The position numbers and the translations under genes are program-made. A model generated the notes under the pieces. That model made no database searches and was not told the origin of the DNA. It saw nothing but the letters and a program-made list of their open reading frames with translations. Shown piece by piece: positions 38,397 to 49,862 of a stretch of 64,000 bases of DNA. The DNA is from Todiramphus chloris collaris (taxonomy: Eukaryota; Chordata; Aves; Coraciiformes; Alcedinidae). The stretch is taken from NCBI GenBank assembly GCA_025345505.1, contig JANVCC010000152.1, positions 2,365,318 through 2,429,317 of the forward strand, given 5' to 3'. The first letter of the stretch is position 1, and every line of letters begins with the position of its first letter.

Positions 38397-38786
38397 CTGT
38401 TTTTGAGTTAATCCTGAACTTCCCTTTCTCATTCCCCGATCTGATGAGATAGGCAATCTCAGCATTAGTACCAATGTCTTGGCTTGTAGCAAAAACAGAA
38501 AGGACCTCAGTGCCAGGTGAGGTGTCTTCAGGTACTGTAACAAGATAATCTCTTCTTTCAAACACAGGGGGGTTGTCATTGATGTCTAGCACTGTAATGG
38601 TTACGGTGGCAAATGAAGACAAGGTCAGCACAATGCTCTGATCTGAGGCCTTTACACTGATGTTATAAGAAGACTGAAGCTCTCTATCAAGTGGATGCTC
38701 CAAAATAATGATTCCTGATGACCGGTCAACTGAGAAGTGACCATTTGCAGAGTCCACCAGGGAATAGGTAACTTTTCTGTTCACAC
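38397..38786 (-). CDS. FAT3: FAT3 exon: cadherin repeat body with DINDNPP linker and start of next repeat
   Basis: This 390-base exon has phase 1 at both ends. After the split Gly it encodes [120 protein letters not shown] and [10 protein letters not shown]. It thus holds most of one cadherin repeat, its D-I-N-D-N-P-P linker and the first half of the next. The acceptor is CTTCTCTTTCAG before GTGTGAAC. The donor is AAAACAG before GTTTGTAAAG, a poor donor beyond position +2, but phase and protein match support it. The intron places a stop (TAA) three codons past the boundary, so retention would truncate the protein. Confidence 0.94.
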
Positions 38787-40106
38787 CTGAAAGAGAAGCA
38801 AACGTGAAAATAACGAAGTGAAATAAAGAAAGCAGCATCTTCCTATCTAACAGAAATCCTAAGCAAAACAATTTCCAATGGATGGAGCACATGGATGTTG
38901 AGTGCCTGTGGGTACCACATTGCTAAAAGGTTGGGAGACCAGGACATGCTCTTCTCACATGTCAAATCCCTGTGGCTAAGTTATGTTTCTTTCCTTATCA
39001 TGATACTTTTTTAAAAGATCACTTTACAGAACTGCTGTGCAATGAAACCTGAAAACAGAATCCAGATATGGTCCTTGCCCAGAAAAGCTTACAATTGAAT
39101 TAGATGAGGCAGGCAGAATGCTGAAATAGGAAATGTCTCAGTGCGCATCTTGAAGGAATGGAAATGTACATAACAGAAAACCAAACCCATAAAAATACAT
39201 CAGGTGGCACAGAATGTACTTTCTACCAGTGCTGCCTTCACTCCACTGTTGAGCAGCAAAATATTACCATTAAGATGATAGACAAACAACTCCTGCCAGT
39301 ATATGGACATTTTAGAAAGGGAAGTCCCTTACTCCCTAAATCTGAGGGCAAAACTGAGTTGTATGAATGATATTCTGTGTTTTCCCTGCCTGTATTTCCC
39401 AATACATAACACCTATCCACCTGGCTGTTGAATATGCAGATCTATGTTAAGGTTGTTGTCAGTAATAGGGCCTGAGGGGAGGTTGGTTGCTTGCCTTGGT
39501 TGCTTGAGGCACTACAGTGGGATAGCCACTTCAAATCTAATTAAAAGTGAATACAACCTAATTCAAATCCCTTGATGCTGGCTGATTTTGCAATTTGGTC
39601 CTGGGTGCTTCACTAAGAGCTTGTAACTAAAACACAAAGATCCACTAAAATGGAGAGTCTCCGTTTTTAACATCTCTCACTTGAGCATTTGCTGCCCTTT
39701 TTGTCGGAGAGCAGACTTTACAAGTCTGACATTAATCAGACAAACAAAAGCTACCGATCCCTTCTAGGCATATTTTGTTAATTTAAAATTTGTGACAGTA
39801 TTATTCTGTTTTCCAGCAGCAAAGCATTGTAGAAACGTCTGATCAAAAGCAGCACAAATTGCAGTTGTTTTCTGCTTGATGTAGCAGGAGTAAAGCATCC
39901 ACACAAGGGGGAGCTGGGAGACTCTTTCTTCAATCACATCCACATAAAAGCTAGAGCAACTACAAAGTCCCAGACCCTACTTGGAGAGCATTAGGAATTA
40001 CTGTTTGGCCTCTTCAGGGAATAAAGTTTTTGTGCAGTGCTTGAGACACCAGAGTATATTTCAAACGTTCAAATGTCTTTAAAATAAGGAAAATTTTAAA
40101 TGGAGG

Positions 40107-40292
40107 AACTGCAATGAACCAGGTTCTTGGTTGTGTTTTGTTTTGTTGGTTTTTGTTTGGTTTGTTTGGGTTTTTTTGTGTTTTTGTTGTTGTTGTTTGG
40201 TTGGTTTGTTTTTTGTTGTGTTGTTTGGTTTGTTTTTTGTTGTGTTGTTTGGTTTGGGTTTTGGTTGGTGGTTTTGTTTTTTTTTTTATCAC
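40107..40292. repeat. T/G low-complexity tract (GTTTT/GTTTG units)
   Basis: The plus strand consists almost only of T and G, with units such as TTTTG and GGTTTGTTTTTTG. A unit of about 24-25 bases (tggtttgttttttgttgtg plus ttgtt) is duplicated back to back near 40200-40255. It is open in several frames on both strands simply because it lacks stop triplets. It ends in a T run next to the CR1 copy that starts about 100 bases further on. Confidence 0.85.
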
Positions 40293-40401
40293 AGCAGAAT
40301 CTCTCTATTCACCATGGCATCTGTAATGTGAAAAATAGAGAGGCCTTCCTTCTGCAAAACAGGCAAAGCAGCTGAGGAGATGACTTCTGTCCTGCAGACA
40401 A

Positions 40402-40742
40402 GGAATTGTCTACAACTGCCTGAAAGGAGGTTGGAGTGAGGATGTGGACAGCCTCTTCTCCCTGGTGGCATGTGATAGGACCAGAGGGAATGGAGGCAAG
40501 CTGCACCAGGGGAGGTTTAGGCTGGGTTTTAGGAAACGTTTCTTCACCAAAAGGGTTATCAAACTTCGGAATGGCCTGCCTGGGACAGTGGTGGAGTCGC
40601 CATCCCTGGAGGCATTTAAATGGTGTGCAGACCTAGTGCTCAGGGACATGGTTTAGTGGTGAGCTTGCAGTGTTGTGTCAAAGGTTGGACTGGATGATCT
40701 TGAAGGTCTCTTCCAACCAAAGACATGCTGTGATTCTGTGAA
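40402..40742 (+). mobile_element. CR1 LINE, 5'-truncated copy
   Basis: The copy begins around TACAACTGCCTGAAAGGAGG. It continues through TGATAGGACCAGAGGGAATG, CAGGGGAGGTTTAGGCTGG, AAACGTTTCTTCACC, CCATCCCTGGAGGCATTTAA and GGTTGGACTGGATGATCTTG, and ends with the CR1 tail TGTGATTCTGTG. Only the 3' untranslated end of the element is present, so it encodes nothing. It lies antisense to FAT3. Confidence 0.92.
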
Positions 40743-42929
40743 GTAAGCTCAGCTCATGAAATTAGTCAGATACTCTTTCATGTGTTGAAACACTTAGGGT
40801 CTGAATATCCTACAGCTTTCTGGAGATCAAGCTCACCTCTTCACTTAGCTTGTTTATATATGCATCCAAATGCCCTGTCAGCTGACAAGCAACCAGATTG
40901 ACAAAAGTGAAAACAGGAGTGAAACTCCTTGGAAAGTGGAAAGCTTTAAGGGTCAGAACAGATAGAGGTGTGTCTACACTTCCAGGAGGGGAGGATTTCC
41001 TTCTACGAGAAATCCTCCCCAAACTTCCATTTGCAAAAAGGGACAGATTTGACCAAAACAATTAATAAGCTAGTAACTAGAACTGATCCCCAGGGATGCT
41101 GGAAAAAGGAATTTTGCCTGATTCAGAGAATGCAGTTGAACACTCAACCTACAGCTTTATCTGTAAAGCTATTTAGTATTCTGTGCTTGGGCTCTCTTGA
41201 TGTCTGCTTTTGTACACAGAATTAAATACTTCTCCAAAGCAGGCACCTTAACACACACCTTCCATGCATATGTGTCTGCTCCTGCAGGACAGCCTTGGTC
41301 TCGTTTGGGTTTTTCACTGGCACACCCCCCCTGTTTGATACTCACTATAGCATACCTGGGCACAAGACAGAAGATTCAGATATCACAATATTTAAAAGCA
41401 TAAACATTGAGAAAAGAGATGGTCTACCCATATCTTGTGTCTTGAAACACCTCAAAACTTCTTGCAAGGGGAACTGGGGAGAGACAGAATTTGGTGCACG
41501 TGACACCACAGAGGCTGAGTTTACATACAGAAAGTGGTAACTCCAGTGACTGCAATCTGATTGATGTATAATCTGACCACTCTCCTTGTATTCTACTTCT
41601 TAAAGGTGATGTCCATTAATTAACAAAATATGAATAATGTTTTTTTTTGATAAAGTGATTGCTAGCGATCCTCCAATGGAAAGAGTTCAGATACAGATTA
41701 TGCTCTTCTGGTTGCTAACTCTAATATAAAGGATTTTTAGGCAGAAATGGAAGGAGTTCCTTCTTGAACATGAATGCTGTTATTTTTCCTTCCAGGAAAA
41801 CAAGAGAGGGATACAGAAGTTCCAGAGATGTGGGTTATCTTGTACCAGTCTGGTTTGATGACAAAACCAGTTATTTTTCTCATGGGACCTGGAGGAAAAG
41901 CTCTTATAGGTGAAAACATCATTTTATGCAAGGAGAGACAGAAGATCAGAGCAGAGGACCTCAGAGCTGGGACACTCACAGATACCAACCCTTGGAGGCT
42001 TTCAGCCTGAAAGCAGAGGCAGAGTAGTAGAAGAAACACAGAGGCAGACCTTGGCTGCCTGCTGACCTCCTCCCACAGTGTTTTGTGGGGCTGGAGTTTA
42101 TTGCTTGCTTCTTGGGAGGAATATTAATTCAATGAAAAGCTGTGGCAAAACCAGCACTTTGGAGAAGGTATGTGTTATAGCAATAGATGTTTCCAATCAT
42201 CTTCCTGACCCAAGTCTGGAAACAAAATGGGCATAAGCCAAAAGGTGAAGCAGGAAGTTATTTATACTGAAATCCAAAAATGCTTTGGTCTGGGGGTGAT
42301 CATCTGCTGAGAGAGAGAGAAGCATTCACCAGCGTGTGTCAATGGCATCCCTGCCTTGGAGGTGATGGGAGATTCTGCTGTAAGGAGAAGATGTTTTCTG
42401 TGGAAAGGAAACAACTGCTCCAGCACCATGGTTCCTGCACTAGTAAAGAGAGCAATCCTCCCACACTGCTTGCCCACAGCTGTTGGCAGATTAATGTTTG
42501 TAAACTGTGTTGTGTCTATTCACTTACTTACATTTCTGAGATTTCTAAGGCGCCAGTCATGAACATGAGCTATTTGAATACAGGAAGCTTTGCAGGAATT
42601 ACTCTTACTATAAGAGGACTGTTGTGCTTTTTTTTTAATAAAGGAATAAGCAAGCATATTTTCTATTTAGACTTGTATTAGCATACAGTAGAATATTGCC
42701 CTTTGTCATATCTCTTGCGTGAGGAGCTTTTACAACATACAACTGTCTATTACCTCAAATGCCATCCTTCAAACAGGGATTTTTCTTGTTTTCTACTGTA
42801 CTAGAACAAAGGTGCATGTATTGAAAGTCACATAATGACATCTTCTGTGTCATTACTACTTTAAATAGCAACAGAGAAATGAAGCAACTTCTCTTTATAA
42901 CTCAAGGGTATCAAATTCCTTCTTGTCTG

Positions 42930-43465
42930 ACTCAGAATCACAGAATAATTTAGTTTGAAAAATACCTTTAAGATCATCAAGTCCAACCATTAACCTAACT
43001 CTGCCAAGTCCACCACTAACCATGCCACTAAGCACCATATATACATGTATTTTAAAAACCTCCGGTGATGGTGACTCTACTACTTCCCTGGGCAGCCTGT
43101 CTCAGTGCCTCACAACCCCTACAGTGAAGAAATTCTTCCTAATGTCCAATCTAAACCTAAACCACCCCTGGTGCAATTTGAGGACATTTCCTCTTGTTCT
43201 ATCACTTGCTACCTGGGAGAAGAGACCAACACCCACTTCTCTGCAACCCCCTTTCAGGCAGTTGTGGAGAGCAAGAAGGTCTGCCCTCAGCCTCTTCTTC
43301 TTCAGGTTAAACAACCCCACTTGCCTCAGACACTCCTCGTAAGACTTGTGCTCTAAACCATTCACCAGCTTCATTGCTTTTTAGACATGCTTCAGCACCT
43401 CAGTTTTTTTCTTGTAGTGAGGGTCCCAAAACTGAACACAGTATTCAAGACGCAGCTCAATTGGA
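42930..43465 (-). mobile_element. CR1 LINE, 5'-truncated copy (minus orientation)
   Basis: It starts on the plus strand with the inverted CR1 tail (CAGAATCACAGAATAATTTA) and TCATCAAGTCCAACCATTAA. It continues with AAGAAATTCTTCCTAATGTC, CCTCTTGTTCTATCACTTGC and TGGGAGAAGAGACCAACACC, and runs to about 43465 with GGGTCCCAAAACTGAACACA. About 535 bases of the 3' end of the element are present. The last part corresponds to the C-terminal end of its open reading frame. Same sense as FAT3. Confidence 0.92.
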
Positions 43466-44734
43466 AATGGTGATGTTACAACACAGTTTGATCCAGACTG
43501 ACACCAATTCAAAGGCTGAGCATTAACACAACAGGTGTGGTCCCCATGTGACTGTGAGTTTCCACAGTGGGCACTACCTGCCAACTGTATCGCACACAAA
43601 CTGATGTTTACACATACTAAAGACCATACATAGTGTGTTTTTCCTTTCTGTTTTCATCTGTCACCCTGAACTCATTATCTAATATGTTTCCCTTATTCTT
43701 GTTTATCTCTAGAAAATGATGCTTAACATTGTCATCTGCTCATCTTCATTTTCATTTCATTAGAAATAAACAAACAAGAAGTAAAACAGGAAGCTGTCCA
43801 GAAAGAGAGTTGTAAAGAAAAAGTTATTTATCAATTTAGCAGTGATTTGCAAGCATGGCATCCGATTATTGTGCTTCCCATTGCCTGTGTCTTTCATGGT
43901 GTGACTATTAACACCAGCCTTTCCTGATTACCCAAATGTTCACCACAACACCAATTAATGAAAGTTAAAAGTCCACAACTTCATTAACAGCAAACAGGAC
44001 AAAAGATGAATACTAAACCAGATTTTATAATACTCTACTCCATCAATTTCATGTGAAAGAGAAAAAAAATCTTGCCAAAAGTACCTTGCTGAATTGTACA
44101 AGAATATATAGCCCCATAGGGAAAGATAGATCAAATGATTTTTACAACTTAAGCACAAAATTTGTCCAGCTTCTATCCGTAACACTGCTACTGAGACAGG
44201 CTTTTCACTGCTTTCTCCCCTTTCTATGGGGAAACGATAACATTAACCCCAAAGGCCTTTACTCACACCAGTGCTCCAGCAGAATGATGGTACCATAGGA
44301 TGAAAGCAGGGCCATAGAGGACATATATGAAGATAACCAACCCCCTACTGAAGGAAAATACTGGACAGAAATGTCAGGCAGAAGCTTTTAGTGGTATGAT
44401 ACCTTCCATAGGTGTCTAAAGCCCTGATTTCCATTTCAGCTGGGTGTTGTATCTGTGGTGGGAAGATGAGATCTGGACGGTTGGCTCACCCTCCCTCTTT
44501 TTTCTGGCACAGATTGACATAGCCCAAGGTACTGTCTTACACAGCTTGACATGAACACTTGTTTCCATCAGGGCTCCTGAGTGATTCACTTCTTTGTGCT
44601 AATCAGGTATAAGCTTGATTATTTTTCTGAAGTGGAAAAGGCCATTTTGGATACACCTGATTTAGGGTTACACACTTCAGATGACAACTTTGGGCAAAGT
44701 AGCCTGAAGCAATGGAATGCCCATATAGAGAGAT

Positions 44735-44805
44735 ATATTTAAAATATATATGCGTATATGTATGTATGCATATATATATATACAGACACACATACATATA
44801 CATCT
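44735..44805. repeat. TA / GTATATGTATGTA / CATA microsatellite
   Basis: A stretch of TA units interrupted by GTAT and CATA units, partly self-complementary, in the long FAT3 intron. Confidence 0.75.
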
Positions 44806-45135
44806 CAACAATCCAGTTTAAATACAGGGCTTATTCAGTCAACATAATGCAAGACATACAATTTTCCTTGTCTAGTTCACTGCCTCTATATTGTTAAGAA
44901 TGTCTTGGAAATCTCAAAATTAAAGACATTAATAGTTATGACAGGGTATAAATATAGCAAGAATTTTGTGAGGTCACTTAATTTATCTCTGCACAAAGAA
45001 AGGATCTATCCTTTCTATATCTATCCTAATTTATCTCCAAACATGGGTCTATCCTTTGATTGTAAACTTGCATAACCTCCTTGGATAACACACCCCAGTA
45101 CCCCACTTTTCTTACAACTGAAAGTCTTGTTCTGC

Positions 45136-45155
45136 TTTTTTTTTTTTTTTTTTTT
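45136..45155. repeat. T20 homopolymer run
   Basis: Twenty T in a row on the plus strand. There is no adjacent SINE or processed pseudogene that it could be the tail of. Confidence 0.9.
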
Positions 45156-45329
45156 CCCCAAGATTGAATAAAAATAATGAAAGATAAGGGGGAAAAAAAA
45201 GAACAAAGGTTAACTTCTTTCCTCAGAGCTACTACTTTTAAATTGGAAGACTTATACTTAATCATTTCAGTCTTGTTTTACCTGGCACCCCCTCTTGTCT
45301 ATTTTAGTATTTCCTGGTAACACACATTT

Positions 45330-46130
45330 TCCAGACCTGTGATCTTTCTTGTAAATCTCCAGGTAGCCTACATCTTCCTTGAAGTGCTGTACCCGAAACT
45401 TGACGCAACCTTTCAGGTCAGAATCTGTCAACACCAAGTGAAAATAAAGAACTACTTCTGAGTTCCAGCATTACTCTTGTTTACCCATCTCATTAAATTA
45501 TTTGCCTTTTCACACCAGTATTTCATCCTGAGATTCACCGTGATACAGCTTGTACCTCTCTGCAGTTCTGCTGCCCAGTAAGTCATTACCCAGCCCATAC
45601 TGGTGCACTTAGTTATTCTTATCTAAACTCAGGATTTCACATTTATACTGATGACTTACATTGTATTTTTTCCATACCACTGTTAAATCCCACAACTATG
45701 ACTTTGATGCTATGCAGTGTAGTTGAAGATCCATTGGCTGTCTGACAGACCTTATGCTTATTTATCTATTCAGGAATGAAAGTAAGAGCAATGATGCACC
45801 CAATACCTTCCTTAACTTATCCCCCCCAGTGTAACAGTCATTACAAACTCACCTTATAATGGTTTAATGTAGAACATGTTTCCCTAGCTTGCTTATAGAA
45901 GTATCATGCGGTACAATGTCAAAAACCTCACTAAACCTAAGCCATACCACCCATCTTTCTATATGGCCTCTTCACATGTTGCATAAGGAAATGAGATTGT
46001 TTTGATGACTTTGGTTTGCTGAACACATACTAGCTCTTCTTCATCTCGACACACATATACTTGTTACTTGAATGCAAGCTGGGTGACTAGGTTCCCCTGA
46101 CTACCTATCTGCAGCTTTAACTATATGCCC
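45330..46130 (-). mobile_element. Ancient CR1/L3-like LINE remnant (minus orientation)
   Basis: Several blocks in the right order match the reverse complement of an old amniote CR1/L3-type element. They are TCCTTGAAGTGCTGTACCC near 45378, a diverged central part near 45590-45680, and the best-preserved block at about 45880-46040: CCCTAGCTTGCTTATAGAAG, TATCATGCGGTACAATGTCA, AAAACCTCACTAAACCTAAG, then AAATGAGATTGTTTTGATGA and GAACACATACTAGCTCTTC. In related elements this block codes for the middle of the reverse transcriptase. Divergence is heavy, so it is much older than the other CR1 copies here. The ends are approximate. Confidence 0.6.
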
Positions 46131-46474
46131 TTCGAAAGATTCAACAACAGGGTCATATAGCCTGGATGAGGCCTCTTGAGTGCCTAGGCATTGGAAGCAA
46201 AATAAGCAATATGAAGTAGGGCTTATTTAGGCACAAACCTAAGATTTCTATCATAATCCCCAAACACCTTGTTTGTTTACCTCCTAACACTTGGTAAATC
46301 TAAATTCCACAGAGCCTACTATTTTTAATGTGTCATTTTTTCAGGGGCTCAATGTGTTGTATCTCTGCATTACTGTATTAAGAAGGCAAAAGCTAGGTTT
46401 TCTCCTGAACAACTCAGTGGGTGAATTTAGACCTGTAGGTGTCCTCAGGACTGCTCACTGTGCCTACTCACTAC

Positions 46475-46533
46475 ACAGGGAGTGGACTAGATGACCATTA
46501 AAGGTCAAAATCCCAAAGCATTCTATCATTCTA
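46475..46533 (+). mobile_element. CR1 LINE tail fragment
   Basis: GGGAGTGGACTAGATGACC, then AAAGGTCAAAATCCCAAAGC, then ATTCTATCATTCTATGAC, is the terminal part of a CR1 element. The preceding 100 bases may belong to it but are too diverged to assign. Confidence 0.75.
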
Positions 46534-47295
46534 TGACTGGCCAGCTCACAGGAGACTGAGGCATTGGCCTCCCACTCTCCATATGAAACAGAAGCATAAT
46601 GGTAAAGACACCTCTCCAGGAAGGAGGAGTACAAGGGTGCATTGCCATAGACTAATACTTTCCACTGAATAAGCCCCCAAGGAACAGAGCCCAGTACCCA
46701 ATCACCCACCAGGCTACAGAGCAATTCTCACATATGCTGCTTTTTTTTTTTCTTTTACTTTCTATCTGATTCCTGAAGGCTTTATCAAAAACAGTGGAAA
46801 GGACCCCCTACTTCAACCATAACCCCTTACTTATGCAATGTTGTTTTGAATAGCTGCAGAAAAAGGAATTAATAATTCAAGTCTTCCATATCCTGCATTA
46901 GTGCACTAACCTCTAGACTATTTTAGAAGTCAGTGAGGCAAAGACATGGGATATAAGAAGCTCCATGTACGTTTTAAAGAGAATGAACCATCCTCTGAAA
47001 AGTATCATGCAGTATTTATTTTATAAAAACACAAACTATGCAGAAATATCACCTAGCTAGTGCTGATATTGCTGAAGTTTGCTACCTCTTAGCTGGTTAC
47101 CTATTAGTTGTTGGGTTTTAGTACATCTTCTGTCCTACTATCTCTGTCACTCTTCTTATTCATGTTTCAGTACTTGCTTTCTTCTTTTTCATATTGTTAA
47201 TGCCTCAAAAGTTTCTAGATCCATTTTAAAGGATCTGTCCAAAATAAACAAACATGCAATGAAGGCGTTTGCTGTATACGGGCTTTGCCAGTAAA

Positions 47296-47345
47296 TCACA
47301 GAATCACAGAATGTTAGGGGCTGGAAGGAATGCCAAAATCAGTAT
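47296..47345 (-). mobile_element. CR1 LINE tail fragment (minus orientation)
   Basis: AATCACAGAATCACAGAATG followed by TTAGGGGCTGGAAGGAATGC is the inverted 3' terminus of a CR1 copy, about 50 bases long. Confidence 0.8.
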
Positions 47346-47513
47346 CTACTTCAGCATTTCTATTATTTTGTTACTCGCCATTGTACATAATTCAGAGAAC
47401 TGCTCTTTATCTTGCACTCATCTCTGACACTTCTGCAATCTCACCTGGCAGCACTTTACCCTTCCCCAAGGCTAGCTGTGTGGCCCAGCTGCATGTGCAA
47501 CAGGCTCAGTTGC

Positions 47514-48279
47514 TGCCATGGTTTAGGATCAGGGCAGCCCCTCAAACCTATAACAGATGCTCTCTGTTAACCCCCCTCCCTCCCCAGAGTGGAAGAGGAA
47601 GGGAATAAAGGAAAGAAACTTAGCAATTATAAAAGGAAACTAGAACTGCTTTAATGGAAATGATAATAATACTAAAAATGGAATATATATACAAATACAT
47701 ACAAAACCAGTATGGAACCCAACCCACTGATGGTAATTATGGCACTGTCACCACTAATGCTGTGGAACAGGCACTGGGGGAGTCCCAGACTGGGCCCTGC
47801 AGCAGACAGGAGCTGTGTTCAGGAGCTGTATTCTGGTACTGGATTCAGGAATACACATACTGGAATCGAAGGCAGAATGGATAGAGTCCTCCTCAGATGC
47901 TCTGAGGAAGGAACTGGAAGTGGACCTGGGCCAAGCTGAGCAAAGCTGGCAAAGCGGGAGAAGAGAAGAGAAGAGCCAAAGACCCTTCAGATCCCTCAGA
48001 CTTATACTGACGTATATGGGATGGAATCCCTTGTTGGTCAGTTTAGGGTCACCTGTCCTGGCTGCTCCTTTCTGCACCCCCCAATGTGGTACACAAGATC
48101 CAGCAGTGACCTTGGTCTGCACGCTGATCCTCTAAACATGAGGTGTTATCACTGCCAGAAGCAGACTCTGTCTCTGAAAACAGGCTGCTACCTTCAGACA
48201 GTGCAGTTAGTTAGAAGAACTGAGCTGAAAAGTGAAATCACTGAACAGAATTAGTTCTGTTCTCATGCAAACCAGGACG
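47514..48279 (+). mobile_element. Solo LTR of an avian endogenous retrovirus family (worn fossil)
   Basis: Starts with TGCCATGGTTTA and contains the family's hallmark block near 48016-48060 (TATGGGATGGAATCCCTT and GGTCAGTTTAGGGTCACC). It ends near AACCAGGACG. The length, about 765 bases, fits one LTR, and no internal retroviral genes lie beside it, so it is a recombined solo copy. The flanking five bases (GTTGC before, GCTGC after) could be a slightly changed target duplication. It is old and worn. It is antisense to FAT3. The family assignment is from memory of the repeated motif. Confidence 0.65.
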
Positions 48280-49714
48280 GCTGCCCTAATTCCTTTAAGA
48301 GCAAAGCCCACTGTTGATAAAGTTGAAGCCTGTACTCATCACTTCCATGCATGTGTTCTTGGAAGTGGTGACCCACTAAAGAACCTGATGAATGGAGTGA
48401 TTTTTTTCTGTGTTGTGCTCACTAGCACTTCAATACCACTTTCCACAAACAAGTGATAAACCCTGGAGAACGATCTACGTTCCTCAGTCACAATTTCTGG
48501 TAGATATTTCATTTTTATTATTTTAATGGCTTCTTCATTTTTATCATCGACACAAGGACAGGACAAGAAGTAAAAGAGGATATAATATGCTTGCTTCACC
48601 ACCCTTCTAGAGGTAGGTACACTCCAGACTGGACTGACTGAAACCTAAAGCAGTTATATTACTGTTCTTACCTAGAAAAGGCATGAGTGAGAAATCTGTG
48701 ACAAAACTTTCCATCAGAAGCTGAAAGAGAATGGCACTCCTTCCCCCAGTTTGCCAGGTTCCCAAACTGCTCACCAAGCAGATGACAGACCACAGTTTAC
48801 CCCTCTGTACTTCTTGTCAAGGAAGGCTGGGGTTACAGAGCTGATGTCTCCTAGTGAGAAGGTCTAATGGCTTCCCCAGAAGGGCTGAGTCCCTTCTGCC
48901 CCAGCTTTCCTACTTTGTGTGATGAGGTGAATAATTAGTTCCTCACACCAAGAACCAGACTGATTAGGGACTTGATTTAAACTTTCCACATTAAACACAA
49001 ATGCACTAATCAGAAGATTACAGAATCCTTCTCATAAATCTTGGTCCAAATGGCATTTAACTCCATACAACACTTTAAAAAACACAATCTAATTCAATTG
49101 ACCTGTATGACCTGTCTGTATAAATTTATCTATGGGAGAGCCTCAAGTCTTATCCTAGCCCCCTGGAACAGACTTTCAACATCCATTTTTTTCTTTCATA
49201 CCCACCTAAGTACCAGAGCTTCAGAAACAAAGAAAAAGGACCAGAAAACCAGGGTCATCATTCAAATCTCTCCATCCCAAACTAGTGGAATGTTTTTTTG
49301 GAACCGATGAATAAACCTCACATTGTTCTGCATTTTGCTGTGAGGCCATGAGCCCCTCAGAAGCTGTGACACACCTGTAACTCTAGGCATCTTATACACA
49401 AAAGTGAATTGAAAAAAGTAGCACGTTGCTTATTATTTTTCTAGGTTGCATTACTCAATGCTATTAAATATGTGCAAGTATTTCCCCAAAGTACATTTTC
49501 CGTAAAATCTCATCTGCCATTGCTGCTTCTTCTCTGAGTTATGTCCAGGTTGGGAAAACCTGGAAGTCAGAAAGGAGAGAGAGGAGTGTGGGTTTGCTGC
49601 CTGTCTGCACTGCTCTGCCAGTTCACGGTGAGGATATTCTGCTTTTGTCTGTTTCCAGAGTACAGGTCTCTAGTTATTTCCAGGGGGCCCCTAGGGTGCC
49701 CACACTGCACAAGC

Positions 49715-49862
49715 ATTCAGGGAATATCTCCACCCTTGGAGACATACAAAAGTCATCTGGGCACAGTGCCACACAACCTGCCATAAGAGGCCCTGCTTGA
49801 GCAGGGTGGTTGGACAAGATGACTTTCTAGAGGTCCCATCCAAATTCAACCATTCTGTGACT
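49715..49862 (+). mobile_element. CR1 LINE, short 3' fragment
   Basis: The block around CTTGGAGACATACAAAAGTC is followed by CCCTGCTTGAGCAGGGTGGT, TGGACAAGATGACTTTCTAG, AGGTCCCATCCAAATTCAAC and CATTCTGTGACTGTGA. This is the last ~150 bases of a CR1 copy, diverged from its consensus. Confidence 0.85.

Noticed and set aside
40014-40292. Minus-strand Lys/Asn/Gln-rich open frame and plus-strand Val/Phe/Leu-rich frames
   Set aside because: These are products of the T/G low-complexity tract, which lacks stop triplets in most frames. There is no codon structure or homology.
45121-45200. T20 run considered as the inverted poly(A) tail of a SINE or processed pseudogene
   Set aside because: No gene-like or SINE-like body adjoins the run on either side, and birds have few poly(A) retrocopies.
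47654-48254. Overlapping open frames of 70-120 codons on both strands
   Set aside because: They lie within the solo LTR at 47514-48279 and match no known protein. LTR sequence is not expected to code here.
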